A stretch of 64,000 nt of DNA from Flaccisagitta enflata (Eukaryota; Chaetognatha; Sagittoidea; Aphragmophora). The stretch lies in NCBI GenBank assembly GCA_965153355.1, contig OZ231126.1:34038001-34102000 (forward strand), written 5' to 3'. How positions within the stretch are numbered: position 1 is the first letter of the stretch; every line of letters starts with the position of its first letter. Made by a program: the position numbers and the translations under genes. The notes beneath the pieces were generated by a model, which was not told the DNA's origin, did no database searches, and saw only the letters and a list, made by a program, of their open reading frames with translations. Shown piece by piece: positions 1 through 11,248 of the stretch.

Positions 1-48
1 TGCTCCTGCCCAACCGTCCGCGACTGGATTGCCGTGTATCCGGCCTTG
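1..48 (+). repeat. TRE tail fragment, cut by window start
   Basis: This is the tail half of a T-run element: CTCCTGCCCA, the subterminal word GTCCGCGACTGG and the terminus GTATCCGGCCTTG directly before T residues. The head lies outside the window. The array that follows (AAGGTAATTTAAGG) also occurs at 58470 without a TRE tail before it, so this copy interrupts such an array. Confidence 0.85.
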
Positions 49-330
49 TTTAAGGTAATTTAAGGTACTCTAGGGTATTCAAGTACTAGGGTACAAGGTG
101 CTAAGTCAGGGTACTTTAAGGTACTCTAGGGTTTTTCAGGATACTTTAGGGTACTTCAGGGTACTTTAGGGTACTTTGGGTATTTTAGGTATTTTTGGTA
201 TTTTTGGTACTTTTACTTTCGGTATTTTTGGTATTTTTTGGTATTTTTGGGTATTTTTGGGTATTTTTGGGTATTTTTGGGTATTTTTGGGTATTTTTGG
301 GTGTTTTGGGTGTTTTAGGTGTTTTGGGTA
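49..330. repeat. AT-rich decamer array (TTTAGGGTAC grading into GGGTATTTTT)
   Basis: Imperfect 10-11 bp units run from TTTAGGGTAC-like copies at 110-180 to GGGTATTTTTG copies at 220-310. The opening is nearly identical to the array at 58470-58860. The overlapping frames rich in F/G/I or K/P/N are repeat translations, not genes. The array is probably cargo of the element whose tail lies at 384-431. Confidence 0.85.
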
Positions 331-383
331 TTGTATCGTATCGAGATTGTATCGACATTGTATCAATACATATCGCGCGGCCT

Positions 384-431
384 TTTGTTTGTCGTTTCCT
401 GACGCACGCGACTGTTGCACTCTTGGGCTTG
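384..431 (+). repeat. TRE tail, variant with GGGCTTG end
   Basis: Contains GACGCACGCGACTGTTGC and CTCTTGGGCTTG before a T-run. It matches the tail at 32162-32209 over about 48 bp, which defines a TRE subfamily ending in GGGCTTG instead of CCGGCCTTG. It closes the array that precedes it. Confidence 0.8.
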
Positions 432-784
432 TTTTTTTCCATAATCATTTCGGCGTGTAAGGAAAACTGATATTGTCAATAAGATTGTCGGAATGAACGA
501 GATATTAACAGAACTTCACCATAATGTCAATACCAATACTTTCTGCTTTTGCGTCTCGTCCCGGCAACGATGCGAGCTGATTGCTTCTCCGTGCAGAGTG
601 ACAGCTGAATTTATGGACGGATAAGAAAAAGGGTTTACTAGGACGCCCACATTATTGTGGCCAATAATTACCAAAACGGCGTTTTCTGTAAAGACATATC
701 TGATGTCTTACGTATGTACGGATGGACAAATTGGCGCGGCGGTGGAATCGTTTTATGTACAGACGGACTTGCAAACCGTCTCAT
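432..784. other. No recognised feature
   Basis: Mixed-composition sequence with no convincing open frame, splice pair or repeat that I can match elsewhere in the window. Confidence 0.5.
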
Positions 785-803
785 ACATGTGCGAGGACGC
801 ATC
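785..803 (-). repeat. TRE head remnant (AGATGCG subtype)
   Basis: Reads GCGAGGACGCATCTAAAAA, the reverse complement of a TRE head TTTTTAGATGCGTCCTCGC. The same hairpin head is present at 35574 in the other orientation. The rest of the element is not recognisable. Confidence 0.5.
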
Positions 804-967
804 TAAAAATGGATGAAATGGCTTCTTCTATTCAATCATATTAGAGTCAGAAAAAGAAACAGAAATAGTCGCTAAATTGTCATATGGTCAGGAGTTACCC
901 GATGCCTCTAAGTTAATGTATGTGAGAATGAGATAGTGATGGGGCAGCAGACTAAAAAGGACCAATG

Positions 968-1310
968 GCAATAAGCTAGGTTTTGGCTTGGGTAATTTGG
1001 AGAATCTTCTGGTCTTAGGAGTCGAGTTGAAAGCATTTTGGCTACAATTTGGGCCTTAAAACTAGGATTCAAGCGTTGAAGTTTTTGTTTTAGAGCTTCA
1101 GACTGAGATTTGGGCCTATAGGATGTGATTCAGGCCATGCAGTTAGGATTTAGTCCTTGAATTGGAATACGGATCTTGAGGCTAGGGTTTGGGTCTTGAA
1201 ACCGGAATTCAAGTCGGAGAGAGTGAAATAAGCAAAAAAGAAGAAGAAATTTTTCCATATGTTAAAGCTCAGGTCATCGATCTCTTTGGTGCCGCTGCTC
1301 ATGAAGGAAT
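968..1310 (-). repeat. Degenerate FB element core
   Basis: Diverged units of the type 'gggatttgggccttgaggct' repeat about every 20 bp, followed by CAGGTCATCGATCTCTTTGG and TGCCGCTGC. These match the conserved FB end (CATAGGTCAT…CCCTTTGGGGCCGCTGCCC) at 29690, 36290 and 46780. This is the oldest-looking FB copy in the window and its left arm is not visible. Confidence 0.55.
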
Positions 1311-1527
1311 CTTCATGTACAGAACCCTGGCAGCGAAAAAGAAAATAATGATGAGACTGATTACAAAGCAATGTGCCGCACCGATGGCACAATATCTCTT
1401 GGACCCGAAACTAATGACGACTATTCCCACTTATCGCATTATTTCTCTTTTCTCTCGTCTCCCTCGCCAGTTGTAAAATCTCATTCACTCTCTTTCTCAG
1501 CCCATGACGCGAAATCGAGAAGAAGAA

Positions 1528-1577
1528 GAAGATGAAGATGAAGATGAAGATGAAGATGAAGATGAAGATGAAGATTA
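1528..1577. repeat. (GAAGAT)n hexamer microsatellite
   Basis: About eight near-perfect GAAGAT units inside a purine-rich stretch. The Lys/Met- and Phe/Ile-rich frames across it are artefacts. Confidence 0.9.
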
Positions 1578-2151
1578 AGAAGATGAAGAAGAAGAGACAG
1601 AGAAAAGAAAGAAAGAGTAGTTGGCCATTTCTTTTTCGTTGCTTGAAGTGCCTCGAGATTCTTTTCTTCTTCTTCATTATCTTTTTCCTCCCTTTCTCCT
1701 CTTTTGGCAGAACGAGAAAAGCGGCTTCAGAGGTTTTTGACGGTTCTACAAAAGTTACGAAAGAAGCAAATGCAAGGAAATGTAACAAGGCTATCTGAAT
1801 ATTGATAAAGACGGCGAAATGTCAATGATGACAGCGAAGCATGAAGACTGTCACAAAGACAAAAAATCTAGTAAAAAGAGATTGGGGGAATTTCCATGTC
1901 CACTCGAAGTAAGACTATGTCGGTAGATGCAGGCAGCGGCATCCAAAAAGGAAAATTCAAGAATTCTGAGCTGGTTGCACTTCCAGTGCAGTAGTCGGCA
2001 GAGGCGCTGATTGTGTAGCAGCGCGCAGCGCCGCTGCTCGGAAGAGTTGGTGGTCGATCGGAAGGTTCCAAGAGCCAGGAAGGAAAAAAAATTGGCAAAA
2101 AGAAGGGAAAATAAAGAAAGAGAAGGAAAAAGAGAGGAAATGAGAGAAAAA

Positions 2152-2307
2152 CAAGGCCGGATACACGGCCATCAGTTGCGGATGGGTGGGCAGGGGCGGA
2201 AATGCGCGTTTTCCCACTTTTCGACTCGATGGTTACGGACGGACAGACGGACGGACGGACAGACCGACGGACAGACAAAGCCTCTTATAGAGTTGCGTGT
2301 CCGCAAT
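2152..2307 (-). mobile_element. TRE copy, GTTGCGGAC subtype
   Basis: Reads CAAGGCCGGATACACGGCC, AGTTGCGGATGGGTGGGCAG, a body with TTTTCGACTCGATGG, an array of GGACGGACAGAC units, then CCTCTTATAGAGTTGCGTGT and CCGCAATT. The final A of the hairpin arm is mutated (CAATT for CAACT). It is flanked by A-runs on both sides. Confidence 0.9.
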
Positions 2308-3042
2308 TAAAAAAAGAGAGAGAGAGAGAGAGGGAGGCTGTACTTGATTTGATTTGAAAAATTCAAGAAAAGGAGGAAAATGTTTAGAATTGAGATAGAA
2401 AATGTTTAGTACATCTGCATCACAGGTTTTCACACCGATGAAACCGAAGGTAAGGGCCTTCAAAAATTTTGCAAACTTCTGTTATTATTCTAGAGAGAGA
2501 GAGAGCTAATCAAGTTTTTGGCACTTTAATTACTCCCACTTATTCATGTGTGTCCACTGGTCTGTCGCATTGGTCCATCTGTCTGTCCACCAATTAAACT
2601 CAAAAGATAATATGACAGACAGACATACCATATTTCCCCTCACCTCCCCTAATTTTCGCCCCCCTCTCTTTTTTTAAATGCAAAATCCTTCACTAGCAGA
2701 GAATTCTTTAGATCTTTAAGCATTTTCATATAAAATATGATATTTTTTTCAATTCGTAAGCATTTTGAAAAAAAAAGTGGAAAAAAGAAACTAAAAAGAT
2801 TAGAGTTTATTTGTGTATCTTGAATTTTTATCTCTTCACTCTAATTTTTTCATTTCTTTTGAAAAAAAAAGGGATAAATAGTGCTTGAGGTGGCGCCTCT
2901 TAGGAAAAATATAGTACGTAGATAGTCAGCCGGGCCAGAAGATTTTGGGAGTTAGTTCCTGCTGCTCGGAAGAAAAACAAAATCAGTGGGTCTGGTAGTC
3001 GGCTGAAACATTTAGGAGAATGAATTTGCCAGTAAACAACTA
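2308..3042. other. AT-rich spacer with a short GA tract
   Basis: A (GA)n tract at 2313-2333 follows the TRE directly. The rest is AT-rich with isolated homopurine stretches and one degenerate 'GTCCACTGGTCTGTC' stretch near 2552 that resembles a TRE array. I see no gene here. Confidence 0.6.
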
Positions 3043-3785
3043 CTCTGTTTTCAAAAGCAAGTGATACCAGCAAGACCTTTATTGAGCCATAACAACTCAT
3101 TTTGAGAAATCCTGGTTGGTTGCATCTGAAAACATATTTTTTCATGCAAAATTTGGGTCCAGTAGTTTAGTCTCCACATACTTTTAGGTGAAAATGTGGA
3201 AAACCTCATGAGGGGATTCTCAAGCATTTGGTAGATTTACCCCATGACGTTAAATCAATGTCATTTCTATATAAATCAAGCAAAAATGGCCAGATTGGTT
3301 TTAAAAGATAAATGTTAGTCTTAGTTTGTGTATCTAGATAAAAAATGACCAAATGAGTTTGATTTTTTTGGGAAATCCGAGTTTTTCTTCAATTTTCTAG
3401 GTTTGAACAGGGTTTTTGTCACATCATTTGTCATTTTTGGCACAATTCTTTTTATGAAATGGTGAGAAACCAAAATAGTGCAAAACAAGCGTCAAGTACC
3501 AGCCAAGTACAATAAATCTGAAGAGGTAAGCTGAGTTCTTACAGATATACAAGAGTTAATTGATGGAAACATCCTTGAAAATGCCATTTTTGAGCAAAAT
3601 TTCTTTATATTTTCTCAAATTTCAAAATGATGTGGAAACCTAACCGCTTTACTCAGTACTTTCAAACTTTGCATGAATAAATGGTAGGTTGTGTGCTTTA
3701 GGACAGAACCAATCCGGATTTTTCAAAATGGATACTTTAAGCACGATAAAGGTTTTGTTGGTATCACTCGCTTTTGAAAGCAGCG
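3043..3785. mobile_element. Palindromic TA-flanked miniature element (743 bp)
   Basis: The left end after TA reads CTCTGTTTTCAAAAGCAAGT and the right end, reverse-complemented after TA, reads CGCTGCTTTCAAAAGCGAGT. The inverted match continues inward for roughly 90 bp on each side (GATACCAGCAAGACCTTTAT against GATACCAACAAAACCTTTAT). The TA at both edges fits a Tc1/mariner-type duplication. No transposase frame is visible, so it looks non-autonomous. Confidence 0.7.
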
Positions 3786-3980
3786 TACCATCATATCAGA
3801 TCCTGTGCTTTGTGGACTGACGTGAGAAAGAGGGATGAGGGGGAGGTGTTCTGAGCCGGGATAAGGCGAGCGGGAGGATATCGATTATGAAGTGGCCATA
3901 TAGTGAGAATCGGAGGAGCAGGTGCCGCTTGTAATGTGCGAATAAAGGAGTTCGGAATGGAAACTCTCCATTGGAGAGAG

Positions 3981-4032
3981 AGAGAGATACAGACAGACAG
4001 ACAGACAGACAGACAGAGAGACAGAGACAGAG
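3981..4032. repeat. (GACA)n / GA microsatellite
   Basis: GAGA followed by eight or so GACA units and interrupted GACAGAGA repeats. It resembles the TRE array in composition but has no TRE ends. Confidence 0.85.
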
Positions 4033-4259
4033 AGTGTAAGACAGGGAGAAGCAGATCGAGGAAAACAGAGACAAATATTTACCCCGGTACCGAGGTCTTT
4101 GATAAATGGCAATAATCTAACAAATCAATATATCCATCAAGTAAGATGAGGGCAAAGCGTACACAGTCATTCATCACTTAACTTAAGAGAATTGGGAAAG
4201 TCTCGTTGTTGTGTTCAAGGAAGTTTTTGGTGAATAGTGTTCTTCATTCAGACTCATGC

Positions 4260-4672
4260 TCACTTATGACGTCAAATCTGCCAGGGAAAAATGAAGTGCT
4301 TCACCCCACTTTTGCATCAATAATGGACTGATTATCCTTCCACAAATGTTATCATTGCTCAAGTTATCACTGGATAAACCTGATATGTATGACTGTTTCA
4401 TATCCTACGCTTTAAGTTGCCTTTTGATAAGCAATTCTTATGGAAAATGGCAAGAAACTAAAGATTTTTTTGGAAATCATGTTGACATTTTTTTCATTTT
4501 TCTGATGTCGAAATTATAAGCAAGCCACACCTAGAAAAAATTTGCATTTTCAAAAACATAGTTCTCTCTAAAAACGATTTGGGAGGTGAACTATGTTCGT
4601 TGATTTTTCAGTCTTTGATTTTCTATGCAAACTTATAATTTCGACCAACCCCTTGTCAGTGACAAACAAGGT
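4260..4672. repeat. Dispersed repeat, copy 1 (partner 9060-9485)
   Basis: Shares blocks with 9060-9485 in the same orientation: AAAAATGAAGTGCTTCACC, GTCGAAATT…AAG, AAAACATAGTTCTCTCT, GAACTATGTTC, and AATTTCGACC(A)CCCCTTGTCAGTGAC. The middle forms a hairpin (ATAGTTCTCTC against GAACTATG). It is probably an old non-autonomous element. Confidence 0.65.
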
Positions 4673-4805
4673 CATTATACCTATGTCGCGTGCGTCGGCA
4701 CTTTCAGAAAAGTCAGGCAGACAGACAGATGAATAGACTAAAACATTAAAAAGAACCTTTGAATTAGCAACAAAAAGTTTTAAAAACAACTTAATGAGAA
4801 ACAAA

Positions 4806-5148
4806 TAGACAGACAGACAGACAGACAGACAGATGGATGGACAGACAGACAAAAAAGTGGCTTATAGAGGTGTACGAATGACATAAAAACATTCAAAAAC
4901 ATTTAAAATGTATTTAAATTGGCTGTAACACCCATAAAACAACTTTGTGACGGACAGACAAACAGATGGACAGACCAACTGACCAACCAAAAAGTGGCTT
5001 ATAGAGGCTTATAAATGCCTTCGAAACATTCAAAAACATCTAGAAAATCTTTATTTTGTGTAAAAAGCCTTTTAAACAGTTTTGTTACGGACCGACCAAC
5101 GGATCGACCGACGGACCGACGGACGGACCGACCGAAAAGCACGCGACT
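4806..5148 (-). repeat. Three tandem partial TRE units
   Basis: Three blocks each hold a GGACAGAC or GGACCGAC array and a spacer containing ACATTCAAAAACAT; the first two also carry AAAGTGGCTTATAGAGG. The spacing is about 136-140 bp. The third block ends in the complete hairpin arm GCACGCGACTAAAAA. Tandem multimerisation of the TRE 3' half is the simplest reading. Confidence 0.65.
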
Positions 5149-5375
5149 AAAAAGAAATTTGTAGAAATTTTCAGTAAATCTTCTTCAGTGATATAAGCTA
5201 AATCTGAGTCTCTTTCTAAATGGATGCAAATATCATGCTTATCTAAATCACTTTTTTCACTTGTTTTTCTATTTTCATTCATGCTTTCTATTTTGATACC
5301 CTAAATGTTGGCTTCGTGGGCACGCTGTCTTATGCAGTTATGATCATTCCCTTCTTTTTATCTTCTCACCTATTC

Positions 5376-5421
5376 ATATCATATCATATCATATCATATC
5401 ATATCATATCATATCATATCA
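5376..5421. repeat. (ATATC)n pentamer microsatellite
   Basis: About nine perfect units of ATATC. Confidence 0.95.
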
Positions 5422-6201
5422 TTTTAATCCATATCACAATTCATACATCAATATTCAGCAGCCATTGCTTAATGAAGTCAAAGTCCTACGTGTAGCCGAA
5501 GACCGAAGGCAGTGACATGAAGCAAGATCTATCACGCTCAACCGTCCATTCCTTCATATTCTTTTTTTTTTCCATTTGTCTAATTTTTTCACTTTATGTC
5601 ACAGTACAAATGAAGATGAAATTTGATTTTCTGTCCTTATAGATTATTTCAGACAGTTATTCTCATTGAATTTTGTTTTTTACACTTCTGACTACTATAA
5701 GCATAGTTTAAAAAGATTAACCAACAGAAATTATTAAGTGTTTATTGTCGAATGAAAAAATTTATTCAACAAAACATAAGTATTTCTTACAAAAAAGAGA
5801 ACAAAATTTCAAACAGCTGTTGGGTGAAATTATATCACTACTTTTAAATGTAAAATTTTGCATTTTCAAAAACATGGCCCCTTTCCAAAAAGTGTCTAGA
5901 AAAATGCCATGTTTTTGAAAATGCAAATTTTAAAATTCCTATGCAAAGATACAATTTCACCAAAGGCATGTGAGTTTGTGAAAAGAAAGTTTAAAAAACC
6001 TATGTTTCTCTAACATCCATCCCTATATTTCATAGTTCATATGGACTTTTAAATGAATTTCAATGCAAATATATCTTAATTATGAATTAATGACCATTTT
6101 TAATTAATGAAAAAATTGCAAATTGACAATATTAACAATTTTGAAAAAAATGAGTTGACCCATGATATTTCATCTTTGTATGCACCGTGACTTACTGTCT
6201 A
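5422..6201. other. AT-rich spacer with one strong hairpin
   Basis: No gene is seen. Positions 5853-5877 (TTTTGCATTTTCAAAAACAT, then GGC) pair with 5906-5930 to give a near-perfect 25 bp stem. The stem sequence resembles the hairpin cores at 4540-4600 and 9360-9410, so this is a third, shorter member of that repeat. Confidence 0.6.
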
Positions 6202-6786
6202 GGAAAAAAGTATATCTACACCTTCAATCAAGGATATCTCCGCTTCTACAAATGCTAGATAGATTTAAAAAAAAAAAACAAATTAAACTTCATCAAAAAA
6301 TCTTTAAAATGAGTGCAATCTGGTTGGTGTATCTAAAACGGTTTAGAAATTACAAGCGAAAATGTATGAGACATTTATTTTCAAAATCAAGAAAATATAA
6401 AAGACAGAAGATGCAAAAATTATAAACAGCTTTAAATCAACATATCTCCACTTCTAGAGCAGCTAGTACAATTTTTAAAAAAACAAAATCATCTACATCA
6501 AAAAATCTAGAAGATGAACTCATCCTGGTTTCTTTGGTTTTGTACGTTTGGAAATAGCAGATATAAATATAAACTTCTTCCCAAATTGTTAATTTGCCTA
6601 TGAGTGATAACACCATATCCTTTATAATAAGTTAGAATGGCTTTAGATATTGCTTACAAAAACTTTCATGAGAATTTTTAATTAAAAAACAAATTATTTT
6701 ATATGTTAACACTTTTTGTATAATGATTAAATGAATATTAGGTCATTAAATCATATTGTATCCCAGGTGTAGATATACTTTTTTCC
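6202..6786. mobile_element. TA-flanked miniature inverted-repeat element (585 bp)
   Basis: Perfect terminal inverted repeats of about 22 bp (GGAAAAAAGTATATCTACAC, then CT) at 6202-6223 and 6765-6786, each bordered by TA. The interior holds two diverged direct repeats about 208 bp apart (ATATCTCCGCTTCTA and ATATCTCCACTTCTA). No transposase is present. Tc1/mariner-like non-autonomous origin is inferred from the TA. Confidence 0.8.
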
Positions 6787-6805
6787 TAGGTAGTACACTG
6801 TTAAA

Positions 6806-6957
6806 CAAGGCCGGATACACGGCAATCCAGTCGCGGACGGTTGGGCAGGAACAGTAATGCAAAAACCACTCAGAATTCAAAAATGTGACGGACCAACCGA
6901 CGGACCTACCGACCTACCAACCGACACGGCAAGGTGTAGAGTCGCGTGTCCGTGACT
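6806..6957 (-). mobile_element. TRE copy, GTCGCGGAC subtype
   Basis: CAAGGCCGGATACACGGCAA, CCAGTCGCGGACGGTTGGGC, a body AATTCAAAAATGTGACGGAC, a short array, then GACACGGCAAGGTGTAGAGT and the hairpin CGCGTGTCCGTGACT. It lies 18 bp outside the TA element at 6202-6786, with AAA on both flanks. Confidence 0.9.
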
Positions 6958-7325
6958 AAAAACTGGTGCTTCATATTTCCCATGTTTTAAGTGATGTAGA
7001 AAACTCATGGTTCATGCATGCGAACCACTGTGCATTCATGGTCCTTCCTTCTATCTACACTTCCGATGTCGCTCCACTGGATTTACGTTCAGTGCTTCAT
7101 AAGGACATTACTTCACCATACATCCATGATCTCCGCCTCCTACACTTCCGGTATCACTCCACTTGATTTACTTTCAGTGCGTCCTATGAACATTGCATCA
7201 CTGTGCAATGTGCATTCATGGTCTCCCCATCTAGACTACCGATATTACTCCATTGAAGGGGTCGGAAGCGTTGGCCGGTGAGAGAGTGAGTATGAAAGTG
7301 TAAAAGTCTCTGGAAATGGCTTTGA

Positions 7326-7676
7326 ATGACAAATGGACGTCGGACCAGCGTCGGTAGCGGCATCGAGATTGGTGCCGGCAGCGGCATCGAGAGTAGTGTC
7401 GGAAGCAGTATCTACAGTGGTGCCAGCAGTGGCATCGATAGTGGTGTCGAGAGTAGTGTCGGAAGCAGTATCTACAGTGGTGTCGGCAGCAGCATCAATA
7501 GTGGTGTCGGCAGCGGCATCGGCAGTGGCATCAATAGTACTGTCGGTAGCGGCATTGAGAGTGGTGTCAGCAGCAGCATCGATAGTGGTGTTAGAAACAG
7601 CATCAAGAGTGGTGTCGGCAGCGCCATCGATAGTGGTGTCGGAAGCGGCGTCGGCAGCGGCGTCCTCTCAAAGTAG
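7326..7676 (+). repeat. 24 bp GC-rich minisatellite, open in two frames
   Basis: Units of about 24 bp of the type GTGTCGGCAGCGGCATCGAT repeat roughly 13 times from 7345. One frame reads as an eight-residue Ser/Gly/Val/Ile motif (SGVGSGIE-like) from ATG at 7326 to a stop at 7674. A second + frame is also open and reads as Ala/Val/Ser repeats. With two open frames and no splice or homology support, I treat it as a minisatellite that might be coding. Confidence 0.6.
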
Positions 7677-7896
7677 GCAGCGGTGTTGGTGCGGCCTCGT
7701 CAATTTCCCCCGCCGACTCAATTAATTTTTCAAGGCGGCGATCATGAATCCGTCATTTTTCTACCGTTTATCGACCTTTTTGCTGCCGCCTTCGCCATTG
7801 CCGCCGCCGCGGCCATCACAACTCCACTTGGTCGAGCGGTACTCGCGCCGATCGCCTGCGCAAACTATGAAAAGAACCAACCAATGCCGAAAAAAA

Positions 7897-8088
7897 CAAG
7901 GCCGGATACACGGCTACCGAAGTCGCGTGCGGGTGGGCAGGGGCCATATTTGAGGTCACCAGACCATTTGGGCAGGAGCAGTGAGGTCAAAGAAATAAAA
8001 TCATAAAAAAAAGTAAAGTGTGACGGACCAACCAACAGACCGACAGACCGACCGACAAAGCGGGTTGTAGAGTCGCGTGCACGCGACT
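7897..8088 (-). mobile_element. Complete TRE copy, GTCGCGTGC subtype
   Basis: CAAGGCCGGATACACGGCTA, CGAAGTCGCGTGCGGGTGGG, TTTGAGGTCACCAGACCATT, TGGGCAGGAGCAGTGAGGTC, then AAGTAAAGTGTGACGGACC, a CGACAGAC array, AAGCGGGTTGTAGAGTCGCG and TGCACGCGACT. It serves as a reference full-length copy (192 bp). It is flanked by AAAAAA and AAAAA. Confidence 0.95.
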
Positions 8089-8131
8089 AAAAACAGCGAA
8101 TTAATTTTCCCTCTTCTATATCCCCCCTTTT

Positions 8132-8935
<804 letters not shown>

Positions 8936-9011
<76 letters not shown>
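8936..9011. repeat. (TTG)n trinucleotide microsatellite
   Basis: About 25 perfect units. Poly-Leu, poly-Gln and poly-Asn frames across it are artefacts. Confidence 0.97.
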
Positions 9012-9012
<1 letters not shown>

Positions 9013-9059
9013 CCCATACTTTCGTACAGTAAATGGTGGGATAGTAAGGCGACCACTTC

Positions 9060-9485
9060 CACATGCAGCGATAGAATGACTTACGACAGAAAATTTATGA
9101 AGAAAAATGAAGTGTTTCACCATACTTTTTGCATTATTATCAGGACAGTAATGAAGCTGGAATGCTTTTAGTGGACAAATTGTGTCTAAGGACACTTGGT
9201 GCATTTATTTTTATCATTTTTTGACTTGAAATGTAATTTGAACCATGCGTTTCACATGAAAAAAAAAAGCATGAAAATGATGTTTTTTAGTGAATTTCTG
9301 CATACATTCTTTTTCATTTTCTGAGGTCGAAATTCTAAGAAAGCCAAACATAGGGAAATTTTGCATTTTAAAAAACATAGTTCTCTCTGTAATCAATTTT
9401 GGAAGAGAACTATGTTCTTTGTCTTTTCATTTTTTCATTTCCTATGCAAATTTAGAATTTCGACCAGCCCCTTGTCAGTGACCAA
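9060..9485. repeat. Dispersed repeat, copy 2 (partner 4260-4672)
   Basis: Carries the same ordered blocks as 4260-4672, including AAAAATGAAGTGTTTCACC, ACATAGTTCTCTCT paired with AGAGAACTATGTT, and CCCCTTGTCAGTGAC. The central stem of 9376-9413 is stronger than in copy 1. Confidence 0.65.
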
Positions 9486-9724
9486 AAATAAAATAAGTAT
9501 AAATTTTCAAAACAATTTTTTGGTAACATTGGCTAAACTTGGTCCTCTTGCTAAGTAAATGCAAATTTTTCTTTTAATTATGATGTCTCAATCACTTTTA
9601 TTCATTTATTTTTACATTTTGATTTATACATTTTTTTAAATTTGACCTTCTTTGAAACACAATTGTTGCCTTCGGAGGGAAGCCGTCTTACATAGAATGA
9701 CTTAGAATGACTAGAATAACCTAA

Positions 9725-9835
9725 AGTGTAATAAAAAAGTAAAGTGTGACGGAGGGATGGATGGACTGACAGACGGATGGACCGACGGACCGACGGACCT
9801 ACAAAACGGGGTGTAGAGTCGCGTAGCACGCGACT
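9725..9835 (-). repeat. TRE copy lacking its tail end
   Basis: AAAAAAGTAAAGTGTGACGG, a CGGACCGA array, then ACGGGGTGTAGAGTCGCGTA and GCACGCGACT. The CAAGGCC terminus and the GGGTGGGCAGG part are missing. The short motif TAGAATGACT is repeated just before it. Confidence 0.8.
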
Positions 9836-10619
9836 AAAAGTGGTGATAATGCATGATGGTGATTACTCAATATCAACTTTTTATTTGGAAAAAAGTCGAA
9901 GGAACGAAGTTTCCTTCGGTCTTTTTGAGTCCTGCAGAGTTTTTTGGATTTCCCTTTTTCTCATGAAGCGCTTGAGAAAGTTGGTGCATTTTGGGGGCAG
10001 AGTGAGACTACGCATGAAATTAATAGCTATGAAAGAGCTAATTCTCCTCTTTCAGATGACGCCAAGCAGAAATCCGTGCGATCAATAGTTTTGGAGCTAT
10101 GATTTTTTGAATCTTTTTTTATTTTTCCGCGTTTTTCGCGGTTTCCCAAAAAACGAGGATTCGAGTCTATGACACAGAGCAAGATCGCGTGGAAATTGGC
10201 ATTCATTATGGCTATAAAATGAATATTTGATATGACAAATTTTTTCATGATTTTTGTAAAATATATCATTTTTTAATAGCTAAATAAATAGAATTGATGC
10301 AAAATCTATCTTCATGAACTAGATATTAATATTTCTATATTTGAAGTGTACTATTCTATTTTTATATATTTTCATGAATTTTTTGTATTAATTCAATAAA
10401 AAAATATTTGAAAATATTCAAGATCTGTCAAAAAGAAATAACTTTTATATGAATGAATATTTTTTTAAACATTTTTCAATATACAATTAGAATATATCTT
10501 TAAAACATGCTTAAATAGCTATTTTCAGCATATCTTTCAACATGTCATAACTCTGCTTCTTGTTATGATTACTCAAATTTTCATGTTACTTGGCTACTTG
10601 CATTCCTTCGATAATTAAC
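9836..10619. other. AT-rich spacer with a dispersed repeat block
   Basis: Positions about 10015-10150 resemble 16925-17050: TAGCTATGAAAGAGCTAATT / TAGCTAAGAAAGATCC, ATAGTTTTGGAGCTATGA / TTAGTTTTGGCGCTATGA, then TTATTTTTCCG. Related pieces occur near 55610-55670 and 63940. The rest is AT-rich without a gene. Confidence 0.55.
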
Positions 10620-10925
10620 ACTTTTGCCAATTTGTGCATTCATTCATTTACTCATTCATATAAACATTCATTCATTCTTTCATTCATTCATTCGTCAAGT
10701 GTATTTTTCTCCTCTTTCATAGACATGAATCTCCCCGCGGTTCTTGAGTTGTTTTCTTTTTATTAAAGATTTGTTCATCCCATCATTCATTCATTCATTC
10801 ATTCATTCAGTCAGTCAGTCAGTCAGTCAGTCAGTCAGTCAGTCATTCATTCATTCATTCATTCATACTTTCACTGTTCCAATTGTTCATTTGTACATTC
10901 ATTCGTTCATTCATTTACTTGTTAC
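10620..10925. repeat. (ATTC)n with an internal (AGTC)n block
   Basis: CATT tetramers at 10630-10690 and 10785-10865, interrupted by about eight AGTC units at 10808-10842. The Ser/Ile/His frames are artefacts. Confidence 0.9.
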
Positions 10926-11024
10926 CTCATTAAATGTTTGTTCATTTATGTATGCATTCAATGACAACAACCAGATATCTATTCTCTAATTATAGTAGTT
11001 ATAGTTATTTTAGTTTGTTTTTTC

Positions 11025-11090
11025 CTTTTTGGTTGCGGAAATACTCTATAGGCTTTGTCGGTCCATTTGTCGGTCTGTTGGTTATGCTGT
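11025..11090 (+). repeat. Degenerate TRE head and array
   Basis: GGTTGCGG, CTCTATAGGCTTTGTCGG and TCCATTTGTCGGTCTGTTGG follow the order of a TRE head and its GGTCCGTC array. The tail is absent. Confidence 0.5.
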
Positions 11091-11248
11091 AGTTGAAAAG
11101 TGGAGAGAATTACCGTCTTTGATAATTTTTGAGCAGCGGCCCCAAAATGGCCAATGCGCTATGCTTTCATACATGGTGAAAGTTCTTTTTTTTCTTCTCC
11201 GGCTTCTCCTATGTCCCTCCTTCCCGGACCTGAAGACCCAAATCTTAT

